From: Artocarpus heterophyllus | Taxonomy: Eukaryota > Streptophyta > Magnoliopsida > Rosales > Moraceae | Length of the DNA: 64,000 bases | Reading direction: 5' to 3' | Assembly: GCA_025403435.1 (NCBI GenBank) | Contig: CM046337.1 | Span: forward strand, 5,153,501 to 5,217,500 | Part shown: positions 35,485-47,835 of the stretch, piece after piece | Numbering within the stretch: the stretch's first letter is position 1 | Layout: each line of letters starts with the position of its first letter | The notes under the pieces: generated by a model | Told to the model about the DNA's origin: nothing | Database searches by the model: none | What the model saw: the letters and a program-made list of their open reading frames with translations, nothing else | Translations under genes and position numbers: made by a program

Positions 35485-38400
35485 ATATCTTCTCCTTCTG
35501 CTTCTTCTTCTTCAGTTTTAGAGGCCAAGTCAAAGAAGTATGACGTTTTTATCAGTTTTAGAGGTGAGGATATTCGTAATAATTTCACTAGCTATCTTTA
35601 CGAGGCATTACTTCGAAAGAAAATCGAGGTTTACATAGATGACATGCTGAATAGAGGAGAGGAGATCTCACCAGCTATAAAGAAAGCAATCGATGAATCA
35701 AAGCTTTCGGTAATAATTTTCTCCAAGAATTTTGCTTCCTCTGGGTGGTGCTTCGATGAGCTGGTGCACATACTTGAATGCAAGAAAACAAATGGACAGT
35801 TTGTCATGCCAGTTTTCCACAACATTGATCCATCACATGTGCGGAAACAGTCGGGGAGCTATGCAGATGCATTTGCCATGCTTGAAAAACGTTTTGTTGA
35901 CAGGACTGAAAAGTGCTCGAGTGGAGGGCTGCTCTGACTACTGCAGCAAATCTATCTGGATGGAATTCTATTGTCACTAGGTAATCTCAAACTCTGAATT
36001 TCTTATTGCATTTACTGTTATTATCCCTGATCAAGTAGACCATAAAACGTAAAGGAAAAAAAAGTTACTAGACTTAGGTCGTGTTATTGTTGATGATCTT
36101 AATCTTCTTACTCGAGTGTTTTATTTACAAGTTCAGAAGCATTATTGCTCTTTAGTCAAACATGCCATTATCTGATTCTGAAAATTCCCGTTATAAATGG
36201 TCTTGAGTAGGTAAATTTATTATGTTTAGCAGACCGAATTACACCAGGTGGAAAGTTGAAGCTTGCATAAGTTCAGAGTGAAATATGTTAAATATAATTT
36301 GCAAAGTTCTACTTTGATTGGCATAATTTTTTCTTTTTTTTTTTTTTTACTTTTGTCATGTACTATTGCATTGGCGAGTGATTTTACAACTCAAATGCTA
36401 AAATTTGGAATTGACGTACCAATTTAGCATTGCATTGAGATGTTCTTACGCACAGACAGGAAAGATACACACAAAGACATGCTAAACGTTCCATCTATAA
36501 ATTTGTCTGGTACATATAGCTTACTAATATACAAACTATATCTACCATAAAGTAATTTGTTTAATCAGTTCTTCTTGCTAACTACTTTTTACCCTTCGCA
36601 TATGCTAGGCCTGAGTCCAAATTAGTTAATGCAATTGTTGAAGATATTTTGAAGAAATTGAACCGTTTGCCGTCAAGCAATGATTATTGGGGTTTGGTTG
36701 GAATTGATAAGCGTATTGAGCGAATTGAAAAGTTGTCAGAAGTTGGCTCACAAAATGTTCGCATAGTGGGCATTTGGGGCATGGGTGGTATAGGAAAGAC
36801 AACCCTTGCCAGTGTTGTGTTCGAACGCCTAGCTTATAAATTCGAAGGTTGCTGCTTTCTTTCTGATATCAGGGAAGAATCAAAGAAACAAGGAATGGCG
36901 CCATTTGCGGGATAGACTTTTTTCTGAGCTACTGGAAGAAAATGTACGTCATATTACAGATTTTGGATCATCTTTTGCCGAGACTAGGATCCAGCGTATG
37001 ATGGTATTCATTGTTCTTGATGATGTGAATGATCCAGAGCAGTTGGAACTTTAGTCAGAGACCGTGATTGTTTTGGTCATGGAAGCAGAATTATTATAAC
37101 AACAAAAGATGTGCAGGTGCTTGTAAATATTGAAGCTGACGGTGTTTACAAGGTTGAGGAACTAAATGATGATGAAGCTCTTCAGCTCTTTTATTCAATT
37201 GCATTCAAAAAAGCATACCCTTCAACAGCAAGCCACCCAAACTTGTCAACAGTTGCAACAAACTATGAGGGAGATATCCCATTAACTCTTAAAGAGATGT
37301 ACTTGCCAACAGGTTATACAAAGTTGTCAAAAGTGGCAGTAAACTATGCTGGGGGAATTCCATTAGCTCTCAAAGTGTTAGGTTCCTTCCTTCGTTCAAT
37401 AAGAAAGGAAACATGGGAAATAGCATTGAACAAGTTGGAACAACTTTCCAATGACAAAATCCACAGTATACTGAGAACAAGTTATGATGAACTACCTGAC
37501 GGTGAGAAGAGTATATTTCTCAATATTGCTTGCTTCTTTAAAGGGGAGGAAAGATATTACATAGAAAGGATACTAAATTGTGATTTAGAAATTGATAATC
37601 TCATGGATAAGTCTCTTGTAACTATCACACACGATAACAAACTTTTGATGCATGACGTTATACAAGAAATGGGTCGGGAAATTGTTAAGAAAGAATCTAT
37701 CAAAGAGCCTGGAAAGCTCAGTAGGTTGTGGAATGCTCAAGATATTTACCATGTCTTGAGAAATAACACGGTGAGTATGAAACACAATTAAATCTTGTTT
37801 AAAGAAGTGGAACAACTTTCCCAAGTACAACAAACAACTTTTAGATGTCTCCATAGTTTTAGTGCTTTTGTAGGATAAGGAATATTTCCGATGTCTCATA
37901 ATATACTTTCTTCTTGATTGTAGGGGACTGAAGCTGTTGAAGGAATATTTTTGGACATGTCTAAGACTAAAGATGTAAACTTCAGTCCAGCGGTCTTCCA
38001 AAAGATGTATAATCTAAGAATTCTGAAAATTTACAATTTACCTAGAGGTGACAGGGAGAGCAATGTCTGGCCTTATGAAAATTTCCAATCTATTTCTGAT
38101 AAGCTTACTTATCTGCAATGGGAGGGATTCTGTTCCAGATTTTTGCCATTAAATTTTTCTGCTGAGAATCTTGTGGAGCTTATTATGCCTAATAGTCGGC
38201 TTGAGAAACTTTGGGATGGAGTTCTGGTATATGTATTTTAACTTATATTTTGTTGTATCGAACATCAAGTCTTTTACATAGAATTCTATCATTCCAGCCA
38301 TTGCCTTTGTTGTGACAGCCTTTTGTTAGCTTGAAGAAGATCGATCTTACATGTTGCCGCAGCCTTACTGACATTCCAGATCTCTCTCTTGCAAAAAATC

Positions 38401-39216
38401 TTTCAAATGTTAGTCTCGAGGGCTGTTTGTCTATAAAAGAGTTCCCGGAGCTCCCAAGTAATTTAAAAAGTCTAAACCTGAGTAGGACATCTATTTAAGA
38501 AGTGCCTTCGTCAATCCAGCGCGTCTCTTGTCTTGAGATATTTGATCTCAGTGATTTCCTGAACCTTGAGAGTCTCCCCACAAGCATTTGTAAGTTGAAA
38601 TCTCTTAGGAGTCTGTTCCTTTCTGGCTCCTCAAAATTCAGTAACTTTCCACAAATCTTGGAGCCTATGGAAAGTCTAATTGAACTTGAGTTGGACAGAA
38701 CAGCAATAAAAGAGCCACACCCGTCAATCGAGAACCTTGTTGGGCTTGAATCTTTACATTTAGAGATGTGCCAAAACCTTGAGTTTATCCCAGATAGCAT
38801 CTACAACATAAGCTCTCTTTGAGTATGTTAGCCTTTGGCGCTGTCGAAAACTTAAATATTCTCCGGAGCTTCCAAAAGATTCAGATGCATGTTCCGCATT
38901 ATCTGAGAGGTTATCTAGTTCTAGAACTGGAGTTCCTAAAATAAAAAGTTCCAGGACTGTACTAGTGCGACGTTTGGATCCATTTGCTCAGGGTCTGAGG
39001 CCTTCTCCTACACGATATTATAATTACCTACAAAGAGTACCTGCTGATACAGCTTCATTATCAAGCAACCATTACTCTGATCTGATCATTCTGAAGTCAC
39101 ACGGTATATCTGCATCAGAAGAATCGACATTGTCTGACTTCTTCTCAAATACGTTTACGTGGATGGGTCAGTGGCAACTACACGATGAAAATCCCTCTCT
39201 CTTTATGCTAGAATAA
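35485..39216 (+). pseudogene. TIR-NB-ARC-LRR pseudogene, copy 2
   Basis: Exon equivalents: 35485-35980 (TIR), 36609-37770 (NB-ARC), 37924-38226 and 38319-39216 (LRR). Lesions relative to copy 1 or to the family: the start ATG is ATA at 35485-35487; one A is missing near 35910 and shifts the TIR C-terminus; one G is added near 36897, soon giving TAG at 36912; one T is missing near 37051, restoring the frame; ATT-AAA became ATT-TAA (stop 36 codons into what follows KSLNL, at 38496-38498); and one T is added near 38818. Motifs still readable include SGWCFDEL, GMGGIGKTT, GGIPLALKVLG, MHD and the LRRs. Unlike copy 1, exon 3 is whole (no hAT insertion and no 2-bp deletion), and the C-terminal end reads through YLQRVPADTASL to SLFMLE and a stop at 39214-39216. 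Confidence 0.92.
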
Positions 39217-40442
39217 ATTAAGTCGATTTCTTTTATATTCTCTAATGCCTTCTATTTTCTTCACAGATTAAGATGATCATGTCTTCACAGATTAAACGGT
39301 AATCTTAGCACGTTCGATTCGCACTTGCTGATTCCAAAGTGTTTCAGACGTCCACACAAGATCGATCTTCAAATTAGCATCATCAACAGGTAAATGAATA
39401 TTTCCCGTCCTAGTATTCTGTGAACTTGTGTTTTTATTTTCCTTCTCCTCGAATTTCTCCAAGCAAAGCTTGACTACTAGTCTTATTTATCTTATGGATG
39501 ACGACAAATATATTGTCGTCATCCGTCATCACAATGCGTTTTTCAACTACAAGACAAATGTGGTGGTGAAGCCAACAACAGATGAGATGGTAAATTGAAA
39601 AAATTCTCAAGAAACATTCAGATCAGTCCTAGTCACGTAGCTCAAAACTACCAATTTATTTTATATATATATATTGTTAGAGTAAATGCCAATTTAATTT
39701 TGTTTCTCTCGAGAAATTGATAGGGGAAGTTCAACAAGGTTTTTGTGTGCCTGCTTGATGCTGAAGGACTTTCACGGGGAATGTCTTGTGCTGCAAAGGT
39801 GCATCCAAAATTAAATGAAGAAAAGGAGCGGCTAATATCAGTTGGACTTGAGGGGGTCCCTTAAAGCTGCTCTTTGCACGCAAGATGATTTTTGAGCTAA
39901 CAGAACCAGATCATATGAATCAGAGCGTTTCTTTTCTTAACTTTTGGTTGGATCTGTTGTGGTCCTATAGTTTTTAGAAACGAAGTCTTGACAAGCAAAG
40001 ATATGTATGCACTTAGCAACAAAATCAATGACTGTCACCTTTGGCTTCTTCCCTATAAACAACTCTTTTGTGTGTGTGCCCGAGCATGATTCCTATTTTG
40101 TCCCTAAGCTTTAAAAGCTCCCACATTATCCATTGAATTTTGAATTAAGTCTCACCTAATCGTCTCCTATTAGAGTTTCTATAAAAAACTGACAGAAGAA
40201 GAGAAGACACCTTTTTGTTTGAATTTATGTTGAATACAAATGAAAGAGACCACATGATCTCACTTAGCCCTTCTTTCCTGTTTGTTTTTAACAGAAATTT
40301 TGAACAAAATGAGCCAAGTGAGACAAACAAAATTCATGAAGCAAAGTGAGAGAATTTAAAGTTCATATAAAAATGCGAGAATGACCCTCAAGGTGTGGGG
40401 CACATGCAAGGATAACCCATTTTTCTTTTTGATTTGTTGCAG

Positions 40443-41299
40443 CCTCTTGGTAGCTTAAAAAGATGGATCTCAGTTGTTGCCGCAATCTTACTAAAATTCC
40501 AAGTCTCTCTAATGCTTCAAATCTCACCACGCTTAATCTCGAGGGCTGTTCATCTGTAGAAAAGTTTCCGGAGCTTACAGGGAATGGAAAGAGTCTAAAT
40601 CTGAGCAAGTCATCAATTAAAGAAGTGCCTTCATCAATCCAACACATCTTGTCGTGAGATATTTGATCTTAGTGAGTGCATAAACCTTGAGAGTCTCCCC
40701 ACAAGCATTTGTAAGCTAAAATCTCTCCAGAGCCTTTACCTTTCAGGTTGCTCGAAATTCAGAAACTTTTCAGTAATCTTAGAGCTTATAGAACGTTTAA
40801 CCGAACTCGAGTTAGATAGAACAGCAATCAAAAAGCTACAGCCATCGATTCAAAACTTAGTTAAGATTGAATATTTGCACTTGGAGATGTGAGAAAATCT
40901 TGAGTTTGTCCCTGATACCATCCATTGCATACGCTCTCTTGAATATGTCAGCCTTTGGCGTTGTATGAAACTTAAATCTTCACCGGATGATCATCCAAAA
41001 CATTTGGATGCTTCTAGAACGGTTGTTCCAAAACAGAAAGTTCTAGAACTGTACTCGTGCCACGTTGGGATCCATTCTACCTACAAAGAGTACCTGCCGA
41101 TCATAATAAAGCTGCTTCGTCGTCATCAAGCCAGAACTACTACTCTGATCTGGTGATTCTTGATCCTCAACCAAAAGAAAGAGGTTTAGACCCTTTACGA
41201 GAAGAATCAACAATATTGTCCAAGTTCTTCTCAGCAACACTCAATGCTGATGAATTGCTGAGAGACTTTTGTTTGTGGCAACTGGCAACAATATTTTGA
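40443..41299 (+). pseudogene. LRR-exon remnant of a second TNL, copy 2
   Basis: Counterpart of 29335-30176. It starts after a TTGCAG acceptor-like site with CCTCTTGGTAGC, but one A is missing from the following Lys codons, shifting the frame at once. LRR sequence (DLSCCRNLTKIPSLS, LEGCSSVEKFPEL, SIKEVPSSIQH) stops at TGA 40655-40657. A later frame gives FYLQRVPADHNKAASS and ends at 41299. The homologous C-terminus suggests it was once a full TNL. Confidence 0.85.
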
Positions 41300-41926
41300 A
41301 GGGACACAAATTATAGGGTGTTTGGGAGTATTAGTTTTTAGTTAAAAATATTGTAGCATGTGAGAATTTCCCCTGTAGCAACCAAAAGTTTAGTTGAAAC
41401 TGATAATGCCAAATATCTTATTTGTTTTTTTTCTTAAATTAATTTCGCATGTGAAATTTGTAGTTTGCCTTACTTGGGATTTGGTGGTGATCATTGCTTG
41501 GGATAAATGGTTTTGCTTCCTTATTTTTTTTGCTCAAATATTAATGGCTAGTTTTTGAGGACTTAATTAAACAATAATTCTTCATGGTTTATAAATCAAA
41601 ATATTTTGGCACATTCAGTTGGTTATTCAGCTGGTCTGTCCATGTGAACGATCTTCCAGTTATGGATCAAAGCTTCCTCCACGTACAACCGAATTGAGAT
41701 ACACAGAAAGAGTTAAAAAAAAAAAAAAAAGAGTTACGACGTACACATTCAAAAACGACAGCTGCACGAAATCGACAACGAAATAAAAGTCACAGGCAAC
41801 GCGATAAAACAAGGGTAAGGACATAAAAATATAAAAGCGATAAAGAAAGTAAGAAACGACAGATACAACTAAAGAGTTAAAGCGCCTTACGAAAATGACT
41901 GGGATAGAAACGACAGTAAAAGGAAA

Positions 41927-41998
41927 AATTTTTTCTTCCGATGAGAAAGACGGCTACATGACTTATTCGAACAGTTCGGTTGGGACTCAGATTCTTTC
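41927..41998 (+). pseudogene. Small serpin-like fragment
   Basis: The stretch TTCTTCCGATGAGAAAGACG followed by GGCTACATGACTTATTCGAA matches the serpin exon at 47251-47320 (TTCTTCCCGATGTGAAAGAC and on), the region coding FFxPDxKDG in plant serpins. It lies just outside the right edge of the duplicated block and is too short to be functional. Confidence 0.6.
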
Positions 41999-42782
41999 GG
42001 AAAAAATAACAAAATATATAAAATAACGTTTATGGAAAACTTTTTTTTTGAAAAAGAAGTCAACCGAAATCCTTCTCCTAATGGGATTTTGAAAACACTA
42101 CATATATACACACACATATATTCTTAGTGACAAACCCTCTTCTTCAACTTACCTATTTGAATATTGCTAACAAGTAAGAAGAGCCACTTCTCACATGGAG
42201 TTGAATATGCAGTGAAGCAACTCCTTCTTAATAAAGACGAGGAGTTAAACGACAACTTCATGTTCTCTCCTTTTTCAATCAACACCCTGTTGTGCATGGT
42301 TGCTTCTGGGGATGAAAGACCATACTTTGGAGCGGTTGTTGTTTCTCTTGGGATTCGAAAGTGTGGCTGATCTAATCAATCAATCAATCAATCAATCTTT
42401 TCACAAAGTTCTTCAAAGCCTTTACAAGGCTGACTTCTCAACTGTTGACTTTGAAAACAAGGTAAATCATATATTTTCTATTAATAGCCTCTATTCTCTA
42501 TTATTAATTTACTATCAATACTTTATTCTCTTCTTTTTTAAAAAAAAATAAATTGGGGTAAGGTGAAGGTATTCAAATTTTAGACCATGCCTGCAACCAC
42601 CAATTTATTCCATTACTAATGGCATGTTGATTGATCTAGAACTTGCATTGTTCTCTATCAAAATCTATGTATGTACATAGCTGAGGATAGGTGCCGTCAC
42701 ATTTGATTTTTTTCTTTTAATTTTATATTTGACGTCTGATGAAATTTAAAGTTCTTCAAAGTTTATATTTGCTCTACATTAT

Positions 42783-44169
42783 TGTCACGATCCGTAGAGC
42801 AGGGGTCACGATGTGGTGGTTTAATTAAAATTATTGAATATAATAGGAAAGTAACTGAATAATCTACTTAGCCCAAATTATATCGACAATAATAATCACC
42901 GTCATGTGGAGCTTTGTCCATGAAGGAAGTTATATAATTTAATTACAAACAACATGACAATACTGACATCGTTATTTAAAAATAATACTAAGAGACTGAT
43001 ATTGACATTGGAGCAAGTCGTACAATACACGTAGCATACAATAGTCTTAAAGAGAAATATTATTTCAACTCAAAACTCCATGATCATAGAACTCGGTCCA
43101 AACCCAATTGGTTCTGCAAAACCTAGGAGGGAAATTTCTAAGACAATAAACGTGAGTGAAAGACTTAATAGGATAATCAATTAAAATCACATTGCTCAAA
43201 ACTTGCAATTATAGATAAAAAAAATTATTCGCAAATTATTCTTATGAAACAGAATCTCAAGATCTTAACAAAACCAACTTACTTGTATAAAACTTGTTAA
43301 AGCACCATGATACGAGTTTTGGGAATTAAAAAAAAGTCAATATACAATTCATAAGATATGTAAAATAACTTCAAAATTGAAACAGAAATCATTTATAAAG
43401 TGGGTTATTAATAAAAGGATAAAAATATCATACCTTAATATTTGAAATTTAAATACTATTACCTTTGATCAAAATTAACATAAGCTTCATATCATAAACT
43501 CTTAAAAATACATTTAAAGTCAGAGATAATACTCTATCAAATATCATTATGTTAATTTAATTATCAGTGTGTCAATTTATGGAAAATAATCATAAATGCA
43601 AACATTGACTCCTCATGATTTTTGAACGTAGAAACGGAATTGTAAAAGTATTTTGAAGTTACAAAACGACATGAAAGAAGCTACAAAAGATCGAAGAAAC
43701 AATCCGGCACAAGTCTAGAAACTATTTTGGCTTGGGGATGTGACAGCCATCACTGGCTGTCTCCTGCGGTTGACCAACCTCCAAAGGCCCGGTCCCCTCA
43801 TGGGCAAGCTAGGCAAAACTAACTTTCCTTTCTCATGGCGAAACCTATTCCAAGTCAAATTTTTCCACATCAAACCACTTTGTAATCTATAAAAACACCT
43901 CAAACCACCTTTTTCATCAACATAAATCATAGGTAAACATTTTTTCCAAATTTTTCATGCTCAAAATACAATCTAAAACCCAAAAATTAAAACTTTACAA
44001 AACCTGGACCAAGAACATAATCAAAGCAGACATGTATGTTCAAATATTTCTCAAAACCACGAAGATAAAACAAGGATTGAACCAAAAATTTTGGATTTAA
44101 GAAGAGACAAAAGAAAAATCAAATTTTAGGTTTTAAAACCTACCTCAATCCTTGAGAAATTGTGTAACA
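42783..44169. mobile_element. Possible solo LTR or LTR-like insert in the serpin intron
   Basis: The segment begins TGTCACGATCCG and ends TTGTGTAACA. Read on the minus strand it also starts TGTTACACAA and ends GATCGTGACA, consistent with TG..CA LTR ends. Flanking 5-mers (ATTAT and CCTAA) do not match, so it may be degenerate or its limits may be misplaced. The minus-strand frame at 43715-43930 has no recognisable domain. Confidence 0.3.
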
Positions 44170-46911
44170 CCTAATTTTTCTTTTCTTTTTTTTTTTTCTT
44201 TCTTTTTCTTCTCCTGGAGAACCACTCCTAGAGACACCTCCATTTTCTCATTGATTTTTTCTTACTTTCCTCACCTGCTTCCCAACTCTTCTTATCCTTT
44301 TCTTCTTTTTCTTCTTTCTTTTCATCTTCTTTTTCTCCTTCCTTGCTTCCACTCATGTGAAAATACAATATGCAGGCCAAATATTGTTTCCTTTCCATTT
44401 CCTTTACAGAAGCTCAACTTGTCATTCTGTCCCCCACGTTGGAGAACCCAACAAAGAAAAGGAGAAATGGAGAAAAGAGAGCGAGAGGGAAAGAGATAGA
44501 GAGAGAAAGAAAAAAGAAGCAATAGAGAGAATTATATCCAATCTCTTAAGCAGTTTTGTAAGTATTTCCTTCACTGCATTACTTGAACAATAGTATGTTG
44601 TGAAAGCATGTTTTAATTAATACTGTGATTGTTGTCATCAATATATATTTGAGGAATTTTACGTAGAGTGTTTTGTGTATACGTTGTAACTTTTTCTGCT
44701 TATTATGAACCAAAATTTGGAGAAAAAAAATAAGAAAACATGAATTGGAGTTTTGGAAGAATTTCCAGAACAAAAAATGACAGTAGTAGCAAAAAAAGGC
44801 GTACTATAGCTGCATTGTTATTGTAGCTTGAATACTGCCAATGATACGACGTCTTTTACTATAGCTGAAATCGATTTATTATAGTAGTCCCAATTTACAT
44901 GCATATTTATAGTCAAATTGTTTATGAGGTACACTAATAAATAAATTGACATAATGATAGTTTGAATAGTGATATTATTAGGGTAATTTCTAACTATATA
45001 TAACAAAAGGTTGTGGAGATATTTGGAGCATACGTGATGATGGTGACAAGCTAGAAGTTATCAATAGATTAGTTGTCAAAAAGGTAGGTATTCTATTACT
45101 CAACTTTTGTAAGGTTTTGTTTGATTAAAATTGGTTCCCTATTTTACAAGATAAATTATATATTATTTTGTTAATAGTATTATATGAATATCATTTAAGA
45201 CATAATAATGTAGACTCGTCTTGTAGTGTATAGCAAGATCAAGTGATTTAACATGTTTTAATACAATTTTGAGAAGCATAATTAGATTATACGGACTCTA
45301 TATATATTGATAAGGATATAAGAGGGTGGTGAGACGTGACAAGGGCTGTGGTTATGTCTTTGGGTATGTATATCTTAAAACATAAATAGAAGGAGGTGTC
45401 GGTGCTCCCTTAGGTCAAAAGTCCTAGATGCACGGTACAAGAAACCTCTTAATGAGGAGTTGGGACTCAATGTTCCCTCACCGATAACTCATGATTTGGT
45501 GCTTTAAGTTGTCAAATACGCCCTTCAAGGATTACAATTAATAGAGAGACAAAATTCTAAGTTTCATTGTGGATGCCGACAATTACAATTTAAGCATAAA
45601 TAACATCATAAAAAATAGTAAAGTTCATCTGTAAAGCATCCACCAGTATTGTTTTAACGTAAATAATATTATGTTGAAAATAAACTAACAATGTAGGTAT
45701 TAACACGGTAAGTAATAAAACCTAAAGGTGAGTAATGGTTTTTTTACTTGGCATGTCGATATTCATCCCTATTATTTTTATCTCTCAGGTGAATTTCAAC
45801 ATAATTTATCCGATAAGAAGATACGACAATGCTACTTGTGACGTGTCAGAGTTTTTTTTAACTTTATATATATTTCGTTTAATCATGTAATACTCTTAAA
45901 CTGTAGTGTTAGCTATGTTAAATTATCTAATGACTGAGAACTGTATAATGTTGATGAGGATTGTACTTTTAATATTTGGTGCTACACTAAACTGTGGATT
46001 GAAATTTTAAATATATTCTCGTTCGGTTTTAATTTTAAAGACCTATGGCATTGTTTTAATGATTTGAAATTATATTAAATTTATTTATATTTACTAAATA
46101 CTACTAACCCCAACTTAAGAACGTCACAAATTGACGCAAGAACCTGAACTATTGCTTGAGAAAAGAATTTCTAAGCTTAGACGAGGTTTTTCATTTGAGC
46201 TTTTTGTATAAACAGTGGGTGATTATTATTGCTGAAAAGAGGGAGGTGTGGGAGAAAGAGAGAGAGATGATGTCCTTTTGTGTCTGATATGGGCTTAAGG
46301 CTTTATTTTACAATACACAATACTAGTTGGGGAAGGTGTTGGGGACCAAATCATGTAAATGGGAAGGCTTTTCATTAGAGTTTTGAATGTTGAAATTTTT
46401 CATTTCAAGACTCGTGCTGGGCTTTCATGTGAAGTGCAAAAAGGAAAGCAATTGTGGTATCATGGTAATTAAAGAAACAGCTAATGGCATGGAAGTCAAT
46501 GAGTAAAACTACTTCAAAATTAATATTTTAAATATAAAACCAGAATTTAAACGGCTTTAAAATTAAAATTGTGCAAATAAAATTTTAAAACACATGCTAA
46601 TGATATTTAATGATACTTGGCACACTAAACTAATTAAAATGATATAATTAATTTTACTTAAAATTCAGGGGATTACAGTTATATTATGTTAAATCTTTCA
46701 CTTATTTATATGTGAAATATGATAAAATTTTTAGCATACACTCATACCTCTCCAGATTTTTTTTTTTTGGCTCCGCATTTATGTATCTATAAATTTGTGA
46801 TTCAATGTTTAGAATTAGTCATATATATTGAATGTAGTAGTGATATTGTGATATATTAATCTGTGTGTATATATATTTGATTCTGACCTAAATGATATGA
46901 TTATTATGCAG
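44170..46911. other. Remainder of serpin intron, no gene seen
   Basis: AT-rich sequence with a CTTT/TTCTTC-rich stretch at 44170-44340, GA-rich stretches at about 44455-44520 and 46240-46265, and no supported exon. A short open piece at about 45010-45080 ending in a GTAGG donor-like site is not identifiable. Confidence 0.4.
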
Positions 46912-47534
46912 ACAAGAGAGGCAATAGATGAAATCAATGCTTGGTTGGAGTAAGGCAACCAAAGGGCTAATTAAAAAACTTCTTGCATTTGATAAGCTGA
47001 AAAAGTAGACTGCGTTAATTCTTGCAAATGCTCTCTACTTTAAAGGAGCTTGGTTAAATCCATTTGATGAATCAAAGACTAGGTCCATTAAGGATTTATA
47101 TACCCTTAATGGGGATATTGTTCAAGTTCCTTTTATGCACATGGGATATCAGAGTTACTCATATGCATCCTCTAAAGGATTCAAGATTCTCAGCTTGCCT
47201 TATAAAAATGATTGGGATAGCAACAATAGATTATATTTGCTACGAACATTTTTCTTCCCGATGTGAAAGACGGCTTCCTTGACTTATTGGAGCGGTTCGG
47301 TTCGAATCTAGATCTTCTAAATCTAAATTTCAAGTTTGATATTGTGGATATTAGAAGATTAAATATACCAAAATTCAAGTTCAAGTGCAAGTTTTTGGTT
47401 TCGAAGATAATAATGCGATTGGGACTAAGGTTGAATCTCAATGTCGACGCAGAGATAATCGAAGATCTTAGCGAGGATGCTAGTTTTGAAGACACGAAAA
47501 TTTTGCACACTTCTAATATTGTTGTTGATGAGAA

Positions 47535-47660
47535 CGGAACTGAAGCTGCAGCCGTCACGTATCTAGACATCTTTACAAGTTCCATCTTGTCGATGAGTTA
47601 CGGAACTGAAGCTGCAGCCGTCACGTATCTGGACATTTTACAAGTTCCATCTTGGAAAAT
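47535..47660 (+). repeat. 66-bp in-frame duplication of serpin reactive-loop hinge
   Basis: CGGAACTGAAGCTGCAGCCG starts at 47535 and again at 47601. Each copy encodes GTEAAAVTYLDI followed by a similar tail (TTACAAGTTCCATCTTG). Twenty-two codons are duplicated without shifting the frame. Confidence 0.92.
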
Positions 47661-47835
47661 TCAAGCAAGAATGTTTTCTATTTCTGTGTGTGTTTTTATG
47701 TATATTCTTCCTTATATTTCAAGTTTTGACTTACTCTTGTAATTTTAAACATTTATTTTATTATTGAGTGAACAAAAAAATGACAGAAATATGTGTTGTT
47801 TTTGTTAGACCTTTATATAGTTCTCGTATATCCGG

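Larger units (their letters stand above)
30593..41758. repeat. Tandem segmental duplication, copy 2 (11.2 kb)
   Basis: Second copy of the block described at 18301-30592. It directly abuts copy 1. The sequence left of the junction matches the end of copy 2 (ACACATTCAAAAACGA at 41743-41758), and the sequence right of it matches 18301 onward. It lacks the hAT-like and solo-LTR insertions of copy 1 and carries its own small changes, including a 48-bp tandem duplication at 34859. Confidence 0.95.
42164..47742 (+). pseudogene. Serpin pseudogene, two exon remnants
   Basis: Exon 1 remnant (42164-42461) reads VEYAVKQLLLN...NFMFSPFSINTLLCMVASG, the classic serpin N-terminal helix. It then frameshifts near 42320, continues in another frame as TLERLLFLLGF...FHKVLQSLYKADFSTVDFENK and ends at a GT donor. 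It lacks the stretch between these two parts. Exon 2 (46912-47742), after a TTATGCAG acceptor, has EINAWLE, then a stop or frameshift, TALILANALYFKGAWLNPFDESKT, VQVPFMHM, FKILSLPYKN, another frameshift near 47255 and PDVKDGFLDLLERF. It ends with a reactive-loop hinge GTEAAAV present twice. Plant serpins inhibit serine or cysteine proteases. With several frameshifts and stops, this copy cannot make one. The intron is 4.45 kb and packed with repeats. Confidence 0.85.

Noticed and set aside
43715..43930. 71-codon minus-strand frame in the serpin intron
   Set aside because: Inside a likely repeat, with no recognisable motif.
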